A stretch of DNA of 64,000 nt from Pyrenochaeta sp. MPI-SDFR-AT-0127. Taxonomy: Eukaryota > Ascomycota > Dothideomycetes > Pleosporales > Cucurbitariaceae. Under the pieces are notes generated by a model. The model searched no databases and was not told the DNA's origin. It was given only the letters and a program-made list of their open reading frames with translations. Of this stretch, positions 11,059 through 22,261 are shown piece after piece. Within the stretch, counting starts at the first letter, position 1; each line of letters starts with the position of its first letter. The stretch lies in NCBI GenBank assembly GCA_020747015.1, contig JAGTJM010000063.1, forward strand, positions 1 to 64,000, in the 5' to 3' direction. A program made the position numbers and the translations under genes.

Positions 11059-11854
11059 TTATGACAGCTGCTTCCTGTCTGGTGTGCCTTCTATTTGTTC
11101 CACATCTGCCGAGTCTTGCTCTACTCCCTGCTGCTCGAGCTCACTCGTGGCCTTCTTCTTGGACAGGCGGTTTGGGAACTTGTAATTGTCCACATCCTCA
11201 AAGTAGTGCATGTCCCTCTTCATCTTCACCTCTGGGTAGACCTTCCTGGGCGGCGGTAATATCCTGTTGTCCATGCCATTCTTGTGCTCCACGCGCATCC
11301 GCTCGACCATCTCCCGTAGCTCCTCCACGCCATCCTCTCGAAACTGGGTGACCTTTTTCACGTGACTCGCTACCCCCTGGTTGAACTTTTGCTCTGGTCT
11401 TAAGCGCGCAAGAGTCTTTGCAGTCATGGCGAAGCGCATGTCTTTGGGGCCGTCGACGAGTTCGAGAATGGCTGATTCTGCTTGGTCTTCCTTCATCGGC
11501 TCGATGCGCAGAACGCGTGTGTAGCCGCCGGGTCTGCTCGCATAGCGCTCTCTTATGGGGCCGAAGAGCTTGGGTACCATTTCATTCGGTTCCTAATGTC
11601 CATCAGCGATGTCATTGCAAAGTGATAAAGCATCGTACAAAGAAGATCTGATGCGCTCTCCGGCGCGTTGCTTCTGTATTCTTCTTTCCAAGCGTTACAA
11701 GCTTCTCGGCCAGCCGCTGTGCTTCTTTCGCTTTGTGCCATGTTGTTGCTATTGACTCGTGCTTGAAGAGCGATGTGACGAGGTTTCGCAGGAGTGCTTG
11801 ACGATGCGACGATGACCGGCTCAAGTGGCGATATTTCATGTGACCGCCCGCCAT
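11059..11854 (-). CDS. MRPL8: Mitochondrial ribosomal protein bL17m
   Basis: Large-subunit protein of the mitochondrial ribosome, homologous to bacterial L17. Exons 11854-11639 and 11592-11059 encode 249 residues. The N-terminal hallmark MAGGHMKYRHLSRSSSHR, followed by ALLRNLVTSLFKHESIATT, matches bL17. The second exon continues the core with RERYASRPGGYTRVLRIEP and AILELVDG. A C-terminal extension of about 120 residues is typical of fungal mitochondrial versions. The start was set at 11854 because it gives the conserved bL17 N-terminus. It shares a 344-base divergent promoter with the ribonucleotide reductase gene. Confidence 0.93.
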
Positions 11855-12053
11855 TGCGACGAGCAATTGACGCTAACAAAGAGAGTAGAAAAGGGAAAGA
11901 GGCCTTGATGCAGCGATAACGAGGCGTCACCGTGTGCTTCGCGATACCTGACGATCTCGAAAAAGTTCGGGCGCCGGGGTACGTTTCGCCGATACGGCCC
12001 CCTGCGCGGGCCATGCAACCACTTTAGCATTTTGGCTGGGGTCTGACCAAGCA

Positions 12054-12059
12054 ACGCGT
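12054..12059. promoter_or_regulatory. MluI cell-cycle box (ACGCGT), first copy
   Basis: ACGCGT sits at the centre of a perfect 12-base palindrome (GCAACGCGTTGC, 12051-12062... the core is 12054-12059), 140 bases before the RNR1 start. ACGCGT is the binding site of the MBF complex, which drives G1/S transcription of RNR genes in yeasts. Assignment here is by that precedent. Confidence 0.6.
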
Positions 12060-12093
12060 TGCGCGTGCATGGACTGTTTTCCACGCTTTTTCG

Positions 12094-12099
12094 ACGCGT
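12094..12099. promoter_or_regulatory. MluI cell-cycle box (ACGCGT), second copy
   Basis: A second ACGCGT within the palindrome GACGCGTC lies exactly 40 bases after the first and 100 bases before the RNR1 start codon. Paired boxes at this distance from the start are typical of MBF targets. Confidence 0.6.
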
Positions 12100-12198
12100 C
12101 TGTACTTAAGTGCACCACCCACCCCTCCAGACTGTCTCTCTCCACATCCTTCCCCTCCTCCATATACCCAGATACCCATACTTCCTTTCTAATCCAAC

Positions 12199-15061
12199 AT
12201 GTTCGTCTTCAAGCGTGGTACGTAAAGCTCGTTCCCGGCTGCGGGTTACTGCCCTCAATCCCTGCATCCTGCTGCATGCCGTCCTCTCGACTAACAAAAG
12301 ACTTGCAGATGGACGCAAGGAACGCGTGCAGTTCGACAAGATCACAGCACGAGTGTCGAGGCTATGTTATGGCCTCGACCCAGACCATGTCGACCCTGCC
12401 GCCATCACCATGAAGGTCATTTCTGGCGTGTACCAGGGCGTGACGACCATTCAGCTAGACGACTTGGTATGTACACTCTACGCGTCTTGTGCTTCTTCAG
12501 ATGCTGACAGAATTCAGGCTGCTGAGACTGCTGCATACATGACCACAACACATCCCGACTACGCCATCCTCGCCGCGCGTATCGCCGTGTCAAATCTCCA
12601 CAAGCAGACAAAGAAGCAGTTCTCCGCCGTCGTGGCAGATCTGTACAACTATGTTAACCCCAAGAACGGCAAGAGCCAACCGATGATCTCAGACTCGGTC
12701 TACAAGATCGTCCAGGATCACGCCGAGGAGCTCAACTCGGCCATTGTCTACGACCGTGACTTCAATTACCAGTTCTTCGGCTTCAAGACGCTCGAGCGCT
12801 CATACCTCCTCCGCATAAACGGCAAGGTTGCCGAGCGCCCACAACACATGCTCATGCGTGTGGCTGTAGGCATTCATGGCGATAATATTGAAAAGGTCGT
12901 AGAGACCTACGACTACATGTCGCAAAAATACTTCACACACGCCTCGCCGACGCTGTTCAATGCAGGCACACCATCCCCCCAGATGTCGTCTTGCTTCCTC
13001 ATCGACATGAAGGAGGACAGCATCGATGGCATCTACGACACCCTCAAGACATGTGCGTTGATCTCCAAGACTGCTGGCGGTATTGGCCTCAACGTCCACC
13101 GCATTCGTGCCACCGGCTCCTACATTGGCGGCACAAACGGAACATCGAATGGACTCATTCCCATGCTCCGCGTCTACAACAACACTGCTCGCTACGTCGA
13201 CCAGGGTGGCAACAAGCGTCCGGGTGCCTTTGCCATCTACCTTGAGCCATGGCATGCCGACGTCTTCGGCTTCCTTGACCTTCGCAAGAATCATGGCAAG
13301 GAGGAGGTTCGCGCTCGTGACCTCTTTTACGCTCTCTGGATCCCCGATCTCTTCATGAAGCGCGTCCAAGAGAACGGCGAGTGGACACTCTTCTGCCCCA
13401 ACGAGGCCCCCGGTATGGCCGACGTCTACGGTGAAGAGTTCGAGGAGCTGTACCACCGCTACGAGAAGGAAGGCCGTGGTCGCGAGACTGTGCGTGCTCA
13501 GAAGCTCTGGTATGCCATCCTCGAGGCTCAGACCGAGACTGGTAACCCCTTCATGCTCTACAAGGATGCTTGCAACCGCAAGAGCAACCAGAAGAACCTG
13601 GGGACCATCCGCAGCTCCAATCTCTGCACTGAGATTATCGAGTACACTGCCCCTGACGAGGTCGCCGTCTGCAACTTGGCGTCTCTTGCTCTTCCTTCGT
13701 TTGTTGACTTCAAGCGTGGCGAGTTTGACTTCCAGAAGCTGCACGAGGTTACCCAGGTCGTCACTCGCAATCTGAACAAGATCATCGAGGTCAACCACTA
13801 CCCCGTCGAGGAAGCACGCCGCAGCAACTTCCGCCATCGCCCCATCGGTATGGGTGTGCAAGGTCTTGCTGACGCTTTCCTTGCCCTCCGCCTGCCCTTC
13901 GAGTCACCAGAGGCCAAGAAGCTCAACATTCAGATCTTTGAGACCATCTACCACGCTGCTCTCACCTCCTCGTGCGACATCGCAAAGGAGCTCGGTCCTT
14001 ATCAGACATACGAGGGCTCGCCAGTATCCCAAGGCATTCTTCAATACGACATGTGGAATGTCACTCCCACTGATCTCTGGGACTGGACATCCCTGAAGGA
14101 AAAGATTGCTCAGCACGGTGTTCGCAACTCTCTCCTCATTGCACCCATGCCCACAGCATCGACTTCCCAGATTCTCGGCAACAACGAGTGCTTCGAGCCC
14201 TACACGTCCAACATCTACTCTCGTCGTGTGCTCGCCGGTGAGTTCCAGGTTGTCAACCCCTGGCTGCTCAAGGACCTCGTCGACATGGGCTTGTGGTCTG
14301 AGAACATGAAGAACCGCATCATTGCCGAGGGTGGTTCTATCGCCAGAATCCCCAACATTCCTGAGGAGACCAAGACGCTGTACAAGACTGTGTGGGAAAT
14401 CTCGCAGCGAACCATTATCCAGATGGCCGCTGACCGTGGTGCCTTCATTGACCAGTCTCAGTCGTTGAACATCCACATGAAGGAGCCCACCATGGGCAAG
14501 ATTACATCTATGCACTTTGCTGGATGGAAGCTTGGTCTGAAGACGGGCATGTACTACCTCCGCACCATGGCCGCCTCTGCCCCCATCCAGTTCACCGTCG
14601 ACCAAGAGGCACTCAAGGTCGCGGACACGAACATTGCCCGAGCTCTGCCCAAGACAAGGAAGCAGCCTGGTTTCCAGAACATGCCCATCACTTCCTCGCA
14701 ATCTCCAGCATCTGCCCCAAGGCCAATGTACGCCACCAAGTCACCAAACGGTGCTGCCGAGTCCAACGGTGTGCCTACACCTGTCGCTACTCCACCTCCC
14801 GCGTCAGAGAACAAGCCTGCTCTCACAGAGAATGCCCTTGCAAGCAAGCCTTTCAAAGCCGATGTCGAAGAAGGCGACAGCCCCAGGCTGCTTGCTTCTG
14901 ACTCTGTCGCTAAGCCACAAGAGGAAGAAGTGCTCTCCAAGGCCAAGCAGGGCGAAGACGCCGAGGACGAAAGTGAGGCAAGGGACGGCGACATCTACGC
15001 TGACGCTGCGCTCGCATGCTCAATAGACAACCCTGAGTCATGCATCATGTGCAGTGGCTAA
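12199..15061 (+). CDS. RNR1: Ribonucleoside-diphosphate reductase large subunit
   Basis: Class Ia ribonucleotide reductase R1, reducing ribonucleoside diphosphates to deoxy forms together with the R2 subunit in the cytosol. Exons 12199-12217, 12309-12466 and 12518-15061 encode 906 residues. The N-terminal ATP-cone starts [18 protein letters not shown]. Catalytic-site blocks are visible: SSCFLIDM with the first redox cysteine, SSNLCTEI with the Asn-Cys-Glu radical-site trio, and [11 protein letters not shown] with the second redox cysteine. The PMPTAST phosphate loop is present, and the C-terminal tail ends SCIMCSG with the shuttle CxxC pair. A low-complexity Ala/Pro/Ser/Glu linker of about 120 residues separates core and tail. 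The second intron is 51 bases, in frame and stopless. The promoter carries two ACGCGT boxes. Confidence 0.97.
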
Positions 15062-15695
15062 GTGGGAGCGTGTATGCTTGTGATGTTTTGTACAGGATGA
15101 TTATAGAGGTCGCTGAGGCAGGCAACTGCCTTGTATTCTTCTCCTACCTTTTGACATAAGGATCCCGGCGTTGGAGGCCTCATGTTTGCACGCTTGGTTT
15201 ACGCGAGGAGGAATGAGTTTATGAAACAGGATATGGTTATTCTAGCCTTAATAAATGTACTGAATTGACATTTCTACATACATGAAACCCCATTCTGCAG
15301 CTATGAAACCTAGAGCCCTGACATGCCTCACATGTAGATATCACACAGTGTTGTTGACTATGGTCTTCGGGCCTTTACGCTCCCCTATTCGTGCATTTCG
15401 AACCATCCGCGCTCCGTCAACCGCGGCTTAATTCCGAAACAAGTCCCAGGCTCCCCCACACTGCGCGCCCTACATACCATTGCGCGCCTCACCAAGTACA
15501 AAAGTATCCAACTGCCCCCCAAGAAAACGCCTCTGATATCTCGTCTCCTGTTGCAATTGGAAGCTCCACGGTACATACCCACACCCCATCAGCTCAGGCA
15601 CATTCCGGGCTCTCCCGCTGACAAACAGTTTAAACAGAGCTCCGACACCCGCAACTACCCCACCACATATACAAACGGCCCGCACAAAGCAGCAT
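15062..15695. other. Intergenic, no gene recognised
   Basis: A 634-base spacer between two plus-strand genes. The first part is the likely RNR1 3' untranslated region with an AATAAA at about 15250. The second part is CA-rich and should contain the promoter and leader of the YCII gene. No coding frame here resembles a known protein. Confidence 0.5.
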
Positions 15696-16264
15696 ATGCT
15701 CGCTCTCAGTCCCATACTCCGCCGTTCATTCACCGCGTCTATTCCTCGCCAGATACTTCGAAGCGCATCTCCTTCTCTGCGAATTGTACATAAGCCCATA
15801 TACCGCACCATGGCATCCGCAAGCGCACCGCTGCAGGAATGGCTTGTCATTCTGCCCGACCATGTGGGCGCGTTGGATAAGAGGTTAGCTGTGCGAGGCG
15901 AGCATTTGGAAGGCTTGAAGGCCGACAGAGACGATTTCTGGCTTTGGGGTGGTACGTCTTTTGCAAACGACTATACGCTTGATACTTTTTCCCCTTCTAT
16001 GCACCGCCTCTTTGCCCACTGTATGAGCTGTCGCACTCGATAAGCTAATCCAAACGCCAATTAGGAGCTATGCTTGAAGAACCGATTGTCCCCGGCGACA
16101 CCAATCCCCCGAAGATGAAGGGCAGCGCTATGCTCATTGGCGCTAAGTCAAAAGAGGAAGTTGTAGAGCGGTTACAGAAGGACGTTTATACCAAGGGCGA
16201 GGTGTGGGACTTCAGCAAGGTGCAGATTATCCCGTTCAAGAGTGCGCTGAGGAAGCCTCTTTAG
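15696..16264 (+). CDS. YCII-related domain protein, probably mitochondrial
   Basis: Small ferredoxin-fold YCII-family protein; enzymatic role unknown. Exons 15696-15951 and 16065-16264 encode 151 residues. The first 38 residues (MLALSPILRRSFTASIPRQI...) are rich in Arg and Ser with no acids, as in a mitochondrial presequence. The YCII core begins EWLVILPDHVGALDKR and includes RGEHLEGL, the GSAMLIGAKSKEEV block and the C-terminal VWDFSKVQIIPFKSAL strand. Translation from the internal ATG at residue 39 (MASASAP) would give a cytosolic form lacking the presequence, so dual targeting is possible. Convergent with the deacetylase gene. Confidence 0.85.
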
Positions 16265-16502
16265 ACTATGCAAGAACTTGTAGAGCTGCATTCAAGATAG
16301 TTCAAATCAAATACATTCCCGTGTTGTACATTTTGATGTCCGTGATCTTCGTGGAAGGGTATATGGTCTATAGTGTGGTTCAACGCCGGCTGTATCCGCC
16401 TGGGACAATGTGTATGCAGGGAGGAACGCCGTATTGCCATGTGTTTCAAATGGCCCGGCCTAAGCCGCTTTTGGAAGGACTTGTTGTATTAATCGTTGGG
16501 CT

Positions 16503-17303
16503 TCAGCTTGTCTGTGCTTTTGCCGCAGCATCCAACAATCCTGATACTGTCGTGACCTTGTAGCCCCTCCTTTTCAATTCGGGTAAGACTATTCTCAACA
16601 TGGGAACCGTCCAGCTTCGTCGGTCATGGCAGATGATAATACCGCCTGGGCGCACCATACTCAGGATATGGCGCGCGTTGACAGAAGGATACGAGATCTG
16701 CGGATCATGTGGATATACACTACCTAGTACAAGTCGGTACCCCATCTCCTGAACCTGCTTGCGCATCCGAGTACTGAAGAAGCCTGAGCCTGGGCGAAAA
16801 TAACGTGGCGGATCTGGTAAGTTGAGAGCCGCATATGTCGAATTAATGTAGCCCTCCACCTCTGTGACCTCTGCTTTGAGTGTCTCTGGCTTCAGAGACC
16901 GAGACGGTTCATCGTGCATAGCATGATTCCCCAATTCATTTCCTGCTCTTACGACGTCCTCCAGGCTCCCTTCTCTTCCCTGGACCTGTCCCCCGATGAC
17001 GAAGAATGTTGCTTTTGCGTCATTCTCCTGCAACACTTTGACGATTTCCCCTGAGAATTGAGAGGGCGCGTCGTCAATGGTTAATGCGATGACTTTTTCG
17101 GTCTTTGGAAGTTGCACGTGCCACAGTACGTCTGGCCATCGGTGCTGAAAGTACCGGATCAAGATGTGGGGTGGTTTGTAAATAATATAAAATGGTGTTA
17201 TAAATGTCAAAACGGTGAAGAGAGCGAGTAGCATGGTGAGTAGGCGGCGCCGGCGAGCGCGGCTTGTAGGCAAGCGGAAGACGCGGAGCGAGGGACGAGG
17301 CAT
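16503..17303 (-). CDS. Membrane-anchored polysaccharide deacetylase (NodB-like)
   Basis: Carbohydrate esterase family 4-like protein that would remove acetyl groups from chitin or a related glycan at the cell surface or in the secretory path. It is a single exon of 266 residues. A basic N-terminus precedes a transmembrane segment at about 22-43 (LTMLLALFTVLTFITPFYII). The NodB motifs follow in order: TIDDAPS with the metal/catalytic Asp pair, the HAMHDEPS block with the two metal histidines, RPGSGFFS, and ICHDR with the C-terminal catalytic histidine. HAMHDEPS departs slightly from the common H-x-x-x-H-P form. Convergent with the YCII gene. Confidence 0.88.
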   Translation of the reverse strand: MPRPSLRVFRLPTSRARRRRLLTMLLALFTVLTFITPFYIIYKPPHILIRYFQHRWPDVLWHVQLPKTEKVIALTIDDAPSQFSGEIVKVLQENDAKATFFVIGGQVQGREGSLEDVVRAGNELGNHAMHDEPSRSLKPETLKAEVTEVEGYINSTYAALNLPDPPRYFRPGSGFFSTRMRKQVQEMGYRLVLGSVYPHDPQISYPSVNARHILSMVRPGGIIICHDRRSWTVPMLRIVLPELKRRGYKVTTVSGLLDAAAKAQTS

Positions 17304-18622
17304 ATCCTCTTGGTGATGTGCGTGTATGGCGGATGACTCATGTTATTGTCGCATTTCGAGAGAGGTGGAAAAGCATTTCAAGAATTTCCTAGATTCGGAT
17401 TGAAGATTGATGGATGCGTGGTGTTGGAGTTGAACGAAGGGGGTTAGGGGCGATGCAGGGATCTGTTAGCGGGACACGTGCAAGCGCGATCTTCGCGAAA
17501 TTCTCTGCGACTTGGTCCTTTGACCTTTTCTTTCCACCATGGCTTCGTATCATTTTCGAAGAAGCAATCATGTCCGCCGCATGAGAGTCTCGTAGTGACT
17601 TTCTTGCTCGGTGCTCGGATTGAGCCTCACCTGCCAGCAACAGTTGCTGTCCAACAAGAATTTTAGATGCGAGGTTCCAGCAACTTCGTAGCAAGGATGA
17701 ATTCGTGCCTAGCACGAAGATGCTATGAGGCTGTCGTCTTCCTGACATTCTACAATACCACATAGTCCAGACGACACAGGAACCAAATTGTCACGCTTAT
17801 TCGAATCGATCCAACGTCGATATAGGCATCTATATAAAATGTTCCAAGATCGACACCGTGGGCGTTTAATTGACCTGGCTGCCTACTCTATATGGCTACT
17901 CGGGTCTCATTGCGTTCATACATCCTTGTATCTCCTCAGTTTCTGTGTAATCGCCCCGGCTTGTTGACCGGACAAGACATCCACTACTGGTCCCTCTTCA
18001 TTAATCTATTGATCTTGAATTTTTGTGTCCTGAACGCTTGTTAATAAGTTCAACAAATTATCACTACTTTCGGGTGGCTGCCTTGTTCTCAATCTTTACA
18101 GATCATTGGATCTAAACGGGTTATTCTTAGTTTATCAGGACAGAGCAGAGAGCTCTGTACGCCCACTACACATCCAGTGGCATGGTAACATCCCGCACAA
18201 CGCCGTTCCTTCGAAGACGTGCAACTTCGGAGTGACCGTGTCTCTGCTGTATGCTTGATGGGCCATTCTAAGCCAAACTTAGTAAGGTCCGATTACCAAT
18301 GTCAGCATTCTATGGCGTGCTCTTAAACGGTCAAGCTTCGAACGAACCACCGTTGCCAGCCTTGTCTCATATGGTACTGAGATCCCTACATAAAATTGGG
18401 TCTTTGGACAATTCATCGCCTGTGACTGGTGTCAGGGCTGATTGTAGGGTGGTGCAAAGAAAGCTTTGAAAATCCTACGGATGACACTATTGATAAGAAT
18501 GGATCCTTGGTCCACTGCAGGGTCAGACGATAGAGGTGGCGGCGGAAGTATATCTACATGCATAGCTTGATAGTGAGCTCTCTCTAGCAACGACTTTCTG
18601 AGCTTCGCAACGCCCAACAGCA
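17304..18622. other. Intergenic, no gene recognised
   Basis: This 1.3 kb spacer between divergent genes has only short unrelated frames. A TATATAAA box lies at 17831-17838, nearly 800 bases before the MFS start, so its gene is unclear. The region probably holds promoters of the deacetylase and the MFS transporter. Confidence 0.5.
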
Positions 18623-20239
18623 ATGGCTGACACCTCGCCAACAACACCGCCTCTTCTGAGCGAAAAGGTTCCTGTTGAAACCAGTCAAGATTCAAACACA
18701 CCACCAATCCAAAATCAGACTCATACGACCAAAAGGTCTGGTGCAGATGCTGCTCTCAATCTGCTCAAAGACACGGGAGGTGTTCGCCGGCCCATCGATG
18801 CTGAAACCAACAAACGCCTACTTCGGAAAATCGACCTTCATATTATGCCACTTATATGCATCGTTTACTTCCTTCAATACATCGATAAAACATCAATCTC
18901 ATATGCCAGTGTTACGGGCATTATCCAAGATACTGGCTTGCATGGGAACCAGTTCAACTGGGTGGCATCCATCTTCTTTTTCGGGTAGGTCTGTTCCAGT
19001 GAGCAGAGGGTGAATATTAATACTCGGCACAGTCAGCTTGCTTTCGAATTCCCAACGATCCGCCTCATACAGCTCTTCCCACTTGCCAAATATGTTGCTG
19101 TCAATGTAACGATCTGGGGAGCTGTCCTCGCTTCGCTCGCAGCATGCAAGTCGTATGCTTCACTTCTCGCATGCCGTTTCCTTCTAGGCGCTGCAGAAGC
19201 AGCAGTCGTTCCAGCATGGGTAATTTTCACGTCACAATGGTACACTCGTAACGAGCAAGCCTTCCGTGTAGGTATCTGGTTCTCCGTATGCGGTGCTGCA
19301 CAGATGTTTGGTGGCTACTTCGCATATGGCGTCTCAGTCCATGTCGGCAGCGATCCAAATGCAGCACTCCGAGGATGGCAGATTATCTTCTTGTTCCTTG
19401 GTCTGCTAACCGCTGTCATTGGTGTCAGTTTCTGGTTCATCATGCCCGACTCGCCTGAGTTTGCAGGTTTCTTGACGGCTGAAGAAAAGAGCTTGCACAT
19501 TGAACGCATTCGCGGAAATGAGCAGGGCATCGGCAGCAGAACCTTCAAGTGGGATCAGTTCCGTGAAGCGCTCGTGGATCCAATGACTTGGCTTTACGCA
19601 TTCTGGATTTTTGCGGCAAACATTCCTAATTCGATTGCAACATCGTTTGGCAATATTCTGGTGAAAGGAATGGGTTACACGTCGAATGAGTCCCTGTTGC
19701 TCGTTACACCTTTGGGAGCATACGAGATCGTCGCACTAGTCGGTGGGACTTGGGTTGCCATGAAGACCGAGCAACGACTGTATGCCTGTATAGCCGTGCA
19801 CATACCTGCTATTATTGGCGCAATTCTAATGGCGACGACCAACAAAGTTCCTGCTCTTATTGGCTATTACCTTTCTGGCGGTATACCCATTGGTTGGACT
19901 ACTATTCTCGGGCTCCAAGCCTCCAATGTCGCTGGCTCCACAAAAAAGGTCACCGTTTCTGTCATCGGCACAATCGCCTACACGATCGGAAACATAATAT
20001 CTCCACAGACGTTCCAAGCACGAGATGCGCCGAGATACCTACCGGCTAAGGTGTCGATTGTGATCCTGTACTTCCTCATCACTTGTGATCTTGTTTTGAT
20101 GCGGTGGGTATTTGTGCGAAGAAACCGCCTGAGGGAAGAGGAGAAGAATGCTAGGGGTGAGGAGTGGAAGGTTGAGGAGAATCATGAGTTTTTGGATCTT
20201 ACGGACTTGGAGAATCGTGAGTTCAGATATGCGCTCTGA
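18623..20239 (+). CDS. MFS transporter, allantoate permease (DAL5)-like
   Basis: Plasma-membrane carrier of the anion:cation symporter family; relatives move allantoate, nicotinate, pantothenate or other organic anions. Exons 18623-18984 and 19033-20239 (48-base intron) encode 522 residues. A hydrophilic N-terminus of about 70 residues precedes the first membrane helix, then the conserved LQYIDKTSISYASVTGI segment, the EFPTIRLIQLFPLAKY loop and the ACRFLLGAAEAAVVP motif typical of this family. The TMs continue to about residue 475 and the protein ends in a Glu-rich cytosolic tail. The substrate is not predictable. Downstream lies a broken HET gene, then a convergent tannase gene. Confidence 0.9.
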
Positions 20240-20699
20240 AAACCTCTTAGAACAGTCAGAGGTAGAAATACTTTAGAGGTGTATTAGTTAGAGTTGATTG
20301 GATCCCTGCCGAGCTCCTCATAATCGAAGGTAATTGTTTGCCCTGGCAAGCCATTCAGCCTTGCTCTGTGCCTGCGTGGCTCATGTTCATGTGTCCTACC
20401 TGGCGAAACTGCACAGCCTCTGGGTTTCGCTTCTCCCTGATTCTCCGGGGCTCTTTTAGTCTCCGTTTACATCAGCCAACAACGTAATTTTACATCAGTT
20501 TAATACCTTGTTGATCAATGTCATGGAGGTTTCTGTGTGCACCGCTACCAGAACAATCGACTCGCATTAGAAAGAGAGCATTAGCGAACCAAGTCATTTA
20601 GCTAGCTTACATCGTCTACTATCTGCAGTGGTGCCGCAACATCATACATACCTGGCTTTAGGCCTTTCGGAAAGCGTGGGGATTTACTCCTTTCGTCAG

Positions 20700-22261
20700 A
20701 TGACGATCAATTCCACCCAAGGAACTACAAATTCGCAATCACTTCAAAGCTCCCATAGCCTACGAATGGAACGATTTCGGTATCGACCGATAGATCTGGA
20801 TCTTCCATCCTTCCGTCTTGTCCGTCTACTTAAAGGCGCAGACGAACCAATTCGGCGTGAGTTGATATACGCATGGCTATCTGGCGATGATGCGCTAGAA
20901 TATGAGGCTTTGTCTTATACGTGGAGAGGGACAACAAAACCTCGCGATATAGAGATTGACGGAATGGTATTGCCAGTTACGGAGAATTTGTCGGTTGCAT
21001 TGCAGCACCTGCGCCGCCAAGATCAAGACCGGATCCTGTGAATTGATGCAATCTCTATTGATCAAGAGAATGAGACAGAAAGAGGCATCAAGTTCAGCAG
21101 ATGGGAGACATTTATTCACAAGCAGAACAAGTCACTGTCTGCCTGGGGCCCGCAGCTTTCGCGACTGATATCTTATTGGAATCTTTGAGGACATTGCAAA
21201 CACAGCATATTAAGAGTGGTGGTGGTGCCTGGATGCCTGCGGACCCACGTTGGCTAACAGTTTGGTTAGCAGTAGAGCCAGTCTTGATACAGAAACACCT
21301 CAACCCGGAAACTCTTCAGCGAAATGGGTTGCAGACACTTTTAAAACGGCCATGGTTTAAGAGGGTGTGGATCTTGGAAGAGGTCGCCAATGCGAAGAGA
21401 GTCATTGTCTACAGCGGCACCCAATTCATCTCAGGAAGTTATTTTGTCCTGGTTTCGACTCTTATGGGTGCAAGCATAGGTCATCATGTTCAATCTGCGT
21501 TAGATTTTATGCCGGGACCTTCGCGAAACCATTCATGGTGGAGCCAGACGCGAGACTTGTATACTCTCTTAACAAACCTCAAGAAAAGTGAAGCGACCGA
21601 TCCTCGTGATATGGTATATGCCTTGAGGGTAATTAGCATATCTTCAGACCGTAGCATTCATAAATTGCACGCAGATTATACGAAATCAACTAATCGGGTT
21701 GTTAGCGAGGTGCGTTCTTACTTGTTCAAGGATGTACGTATCGAGCCCCCGGCCATACCAGATCTTGTCGATAATTTCGCGGCCTACAATTCCAATCTTC
21801 TCAGTAGATCTTTGAAGACATGGACTAAAAAGGACGCGATCAACTTCTTCAATCAACGGGGAAATGAAGTGTGGATAGCTGCAGCCCAGAAAGCGTAGGC
21901 TAAAGAAGAGCTAACGAAGATTCTTCTCAAGCAGAAACTTGAGGAAATCACCAATAGAGAAGACAGATCCAGATTTCCACAACATGATAGATACGATAAG
22001 AACGAAATCGTAATAAAACTCCTAGTCCAACAGGAGTAGCCCTTCTCCATTACAGAAGAACTCTTTACAATCACTGTGCATTCATGCGGCCCCACGGTTA
22101 CGAAACATATACTTGAGGGACAGGAGAACGTGATGGAAATCTCAGAAAAAGTCATCGGGGCGGCAGCAAAGAATAAATTCCATGGATATGATGTACTGCT
22201 TCTTCAAATTGAAATGGGGCATGTTAACATTAGTTCTTCGAGATTAAAACTGATCCTTTGA
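20700..22261 (+). pseudogene. Broken HET-domain gene with degenerate C-terminal repeats
   Basis: Heterokaryon-incompatibility (HET) proteins trigger self/non-self recognition cell death in fungi. Here the domain begins clearly (FRLVRLL, then YEALSYTW at about 20910) but the frame ends at a TGA at 21039-21041. That stop falls exactly where the family has a tryptophan before its D-A-x-x-I-x-Q block, which itself is intact just after the stop. About 50 bases on, a one-base loss shifts the frame, and the gene resumes at 21101 with MGDIYSQAEQVTVCLGP. The second frame runs to a TAG at 21896-21898, then in the same frame to a TAG at 22037-22039 and a TGA at 22259-22261. The final part resembles the short TEEVV-AAA-N-G repeats found at the ends of some fungal HET/NLR proteins. 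An intron removing the conserved core seems less likely than decay. Confidence 0.8.

Noticed and set aside
12800..14701. Long minus-strand frames (353 and 265 codons) opposite RNR1
   Set aside because: They are exact antisense shadows of a highly codon-biased gene, with no family resemblance and repetitive Val/Leu/Asp/Glu wording.
21037..21100. An intron that would bypass the HET stop and frameshift
   Set aside because: GT and AG are available, but removal would delete the most conserved HET block, so gene decay is the simpler reading.
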